From NCBI GenBank assembly GCA_001792895.1, contig MARA01000020.1, forward strand, positions 186,001-250,000: DNA of 64,000 nt. The letters are read 5' to 3'. The stretch is from Lentinus brumalis. Lineage: Eukaryota > Basidiomycota > Agaricomycetes > Polyporales > Polyporaceae. The translations under genes and the position numbers were made by a program. Below the pieces are notes generated by a model. That model did not search any database. It had not been told where the DNA came from and saw nothing but the letters and a program-made list of their open reading frames with translations. Positions 61,610 through 64,000 of this stretch are shown piece by piece; position 1 is the first letter of the stretch, and each line of letters opens with the position of its first letter.

Positions 61610-62063
61610 AAGCACGCATGCCTGCCATTGACATCCGTTACCAGCATCGGTACTACAGATGCCCATGCGCTTTCGCTTTTCGATACGTGCGCTGTATTTA
61701 TTCTTGCGGTCGAAAGTGACAGTGCGCCTCCAGCAGGTGACCGTTGTCGTTATCATAATTCGTCATGTTCGTGTCCATATCCTATGAGATACGGCACGAA
61801 GCTCACGGCTTGGCAAGTGCCGCAGGATGGATTATCGTCGCATCATTGAACGCCTTCTTTGCCTTCGTGACGAACCTGCGCGCCGGCGAGCGTTTCTTGT
61901 ACCACGTCTGCAAAAGTGACTCCACCTCCAGCTTCGAATCTCGTTGAGCCGACAGCGGGGTAGCGCGTGGGACTGCGATCTGCATGCTTAAGGGTACCCG
62001 CTGCCAGAACGAGATGCAAGAGATAGCAGGGTCAGCACTGTGCGTTGGGGTGATTCGCCGTGC
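61610..62063. other. Convergent intergenic spacer
   Basis: 450 bases between the permease stop and the stop of the final F-box-like gene. No gene recognised. Confidence 0.4.
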
Positions 62064-63252
62064 CTAAGCAGTCGTACTCACCTCGCCAGCAAAGGAGCCG
62101 TACGGGGGTCTAATGAATCGAAATTCGACCCCATGGTCCTCGCAGAACTCATACAGTGCCCGGACATCGTCTAGGCGATCCTCTCTGTCGATGCATTGTC
62201 GGTGGTATGTGAGAACCTCGAGGCTTCCTCCTGTACGTTCAGTCCATGCTAGAAGGTCGGAGACAATTTCTTCGTGGTTTGCGCTTTCGCCGAGGGCCTC
62301 CAGTGTGATATAGCGTATGCTGGGCGGAAGCGGGGCGAATGCAGGCGGCGGGTGCCGGGGATGGGTCATCCACACCTCTTCGAGCTGTGTGAGAGCGGAA
62401 AGATCGTCCTCGGCAGTAACTCGGGGGACGAAGAGCGAGCGAACACGTGTGGCACCAAGCTCGGGGAGGGTCGAGGGAGAAAAGCTGGGACAGTGAATTT
62501 GGAGCGCCTCGAGCGTCTCGCATGAGCCTACGGCGGCACCGGACAACGCCCAGTCTACGAACACGTGTGTCCCTCGGCGAAAGTTTGTGTATCGCAGCTC
62601 ACGAAGTCGCCATGCGGGAGCCGGGAAGGAGAGAACAGGGAACGGGTCTTCAGCAGGGCTGCAGTCGACGTCGAGTATCTCGACTGCGTGGAAGAGCGGA
62701 AGGGTCTGGAAGAGGACGGAGTGATTGTACGCTCGTACTCGAAGCATCTTGATGGAAGGCGCCACGCGGGCGATGCGTGTGAGGACGTTGGGGCGGAAGG
62801 ACGCGTGGTACAAGCACATTCGCAGTTCCTTCAAGTTTGAGCACAACTCGATGATGTGTGCATATATCTCCTGGTGGTCGAGCGACATGGAGAGGGTGTG
62901 TATGGATCCCGTGAGTAGAGCAGCGTGTTCCCTGTCTTGGATCGAGGACATGGACTTCAGGAACGCCTTGCAGTGGCTGGCGCCGTGATTCAGCGCGACG
63001 CGATGGAAGAGGAGCCTCTGGACGTGGGGCCTCCATGCGCGGCAGACCAATGCGTACTTCTTCAGCCATGCATAGCACGGGACGAGGTCGTCGTACTGCC
63101 CCTCGCCGAGGATGTCAATCCAGAGCTCGATCGGTAACCCAGGAGAGCCCTGTCCGATTACAGGCTGCGCTCTGTTAAACAATCAGCGAATCGCCACGCG
63201 TCGCACGGGGATAGACTCGCCTCTTCTTCCCCTTCCTGCTGAAAACTGACAT
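62064..63252 (-). CDS. F-box-like/LRR protein with GC-AG first intron
   Basis: Exon 1 is 63221-63252 (MSVFSRKGKKR), followed by a 49-nt intron with a GC donor (gcgagt) and a normal AG acceptor, then exon 2, 62064-63171, reading AQPVIGQGSPGLPIELWIDI. The F-box-like motif LPIELWIDILGEGQYDDL is followed by YALVCRAWRPHVQRLLFHRV, and then LRR-like strands (IHTLSMSLDHQEIYAHI, ALQIHCPSFSP). About 380 residues. It is not closely related to genes A, C, D or E. A TATA-like sequence (ctttata on the plus strand, TATAAAG on the minus) lies about 40 bases upstream of the start. A shorter alternative start at 63182 (MFNRAQPVIG) exists, but the basic leader in exon 1 with the correct splice phase is preferred. 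Probable SCF adaptor, target unknown. Confidence 0.75.
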
Positions 63253-64000
63253 GATGGAGAGGTAGGGACACTGCGACACTGTCACCGCTCCTTTATACTC
63301 TGGCGACTAGCCCCTCGGATCGCCCTCTGTCGTGTCCAGCTGACAGGCACGCTCGAGCGCAAGCCTACGCCATCAGCGTCCGACTGCGTACTTCCGGTGA
63401 ATATGGGCCGCTAGTCTCTCGTGATTGCCCGCTCTGTACCCATTCCCAGAGTATGTCAAGTCGTCGCACGGACATGCACGTGTCCAAGGCCAGGAAGCGA
63501 TGCCATAACGGTGATATAAGTATATACCCTCTACATAGCGTGGCGTAGCACACAAAGTCATGTCGTCAACGTCACAGGGATACGCACTTGTGCAGAGTGG
63601 TCACTTGCCTGATGAACCTGGCATTCTACGAGGGAGGCTTTCGAGAGCTCCTTCACGACGAAGTGAGGCAGGGTAGGATCAAACGAGGCGATGTTCACAA
63701 TGCTTGAACCATTTGATTTAGAGCAATGCATGATGAGCACGAGGGGATGATGAGCGACCTTCGGGGTTTCCTCGGAGACATTCCTTGTCTATGAAGTCTA
63801 GAGTTAAAAGGCACCCTTCGAGTAACGAAAGACATCAACGCACCAGAATGTAGCTTGTTACAGTGCTCGTGTGGCAGTATTGATGCTGGAAGTCACGGTT
63901 CGCGGTCAGATGGTACCACAGGTAGAGGACACACCTGAGACACATGGCCTGGGCTATTAACCACGCACGGCAGGGCGCGCGGCGCAAACGCCGCGTAGGG
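63253..64000. other. Window end, no gene recognised
   Basis: The first 60 bases are promoter of the preceding gene. A 60-codon minus-strand frame (63558-63740, MLIMHCSKSNGSSIVNI) is open but featureless; it could be a first exon of a gene running the other way or noise. Confidence 0.3.

Noticed and set aside
1..64000. tRNA, rRNA or snRNA genes
   Set aside because: No cloverleaf with A and B box promoter elements or conserved rRNA segment was recognised by eye; a covariance-model scan would be needed for a firm negative.

Overview
The window is nuclear DNA of a filamentous basidiomycete, most likely an Agaricomycete. Most genes carry several 45-75 nt GT-AG introns with CTNAC-type branch points. 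The gene content fits that group: three DUF6533 membrane proteins, several F-box/leucine-rich proteins, a fungalysin, an NCS1 permease, and fungal forms of EXO70 and tRNA ligase. Species-level assignment is not possible from sequence reading alone.

Layout. 1-505: 3' end of a SET-domain protein (+). 600-3282: exocyst subunit EXO70 (-). 3907-8211: trifunctional tRNA ligase TRL1 (+), with a 1.5 kb first intron. 10410-13584: UNC93-like transporter (+), with a 1.46 kb intron built of diverged tandem repeats. 15409-17394: LRR-like protein (+). 18128-19836: DUF6533 protein 1 (+). 20182-20998: ICMT-like methyltransferase (-). 21497-23270: DUF6533 protein 2 (-). 24170-37457: a 13.3 kb non-LTR retrotransposon (+) with a 15-bp target-site duplication and a poly(A) tail. 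It lies inside the last codons of an F-box gene (- strand, 39660 down to 24146), which also carries a 477-bp hAT-type MITE (38912-39388). 40484-42103: DUF6533 protein 3 (-). 42919-44538: F-box/LRR gene (-). 45194-46048: TMEM242-like protein (+). 48365-50330: fungalysin (+). 51002-52660 and 53240-54868: two F-box genes (+), paralogues of the 43-kb and 39-kb genes. 55241-56250: glutathione transferase (-). 56477-56863: small novel gene (+). 57595-58560: secreted Pro/Ser/Ala/Val repeat protein (+). 59478-61609: NCS1 permease (+). 62064-63252: F-box-like protein (-).

Main observations. (1) All three DUF6533 paralogues need two separate 2-nucleotide exons, each flanked by canonical AG and GT, at matching positions: six instances. 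(2) The retrotransposon is unusually long and has extra 5' open reading frames of unknown function. Its insertion event is fully resolved by the TSD and by recovery of the host gene's missing stop codon. (3) Nine frame breaks in otherwise conserved genes are each repaired by adding one base to a G or C run. This points to systematic homopolymer under-calling in the assembly rather than to nine pseudogenizing mutations. (4) A two-gene F-box module is present twice as an inverted duplication.

Housekeeping roles (secretion, tRNA splicing, transport) sit beside fast-evolving accessory families (F-box, DUF6533, secreted proteins). There is no sign of a single metabolic cluster.
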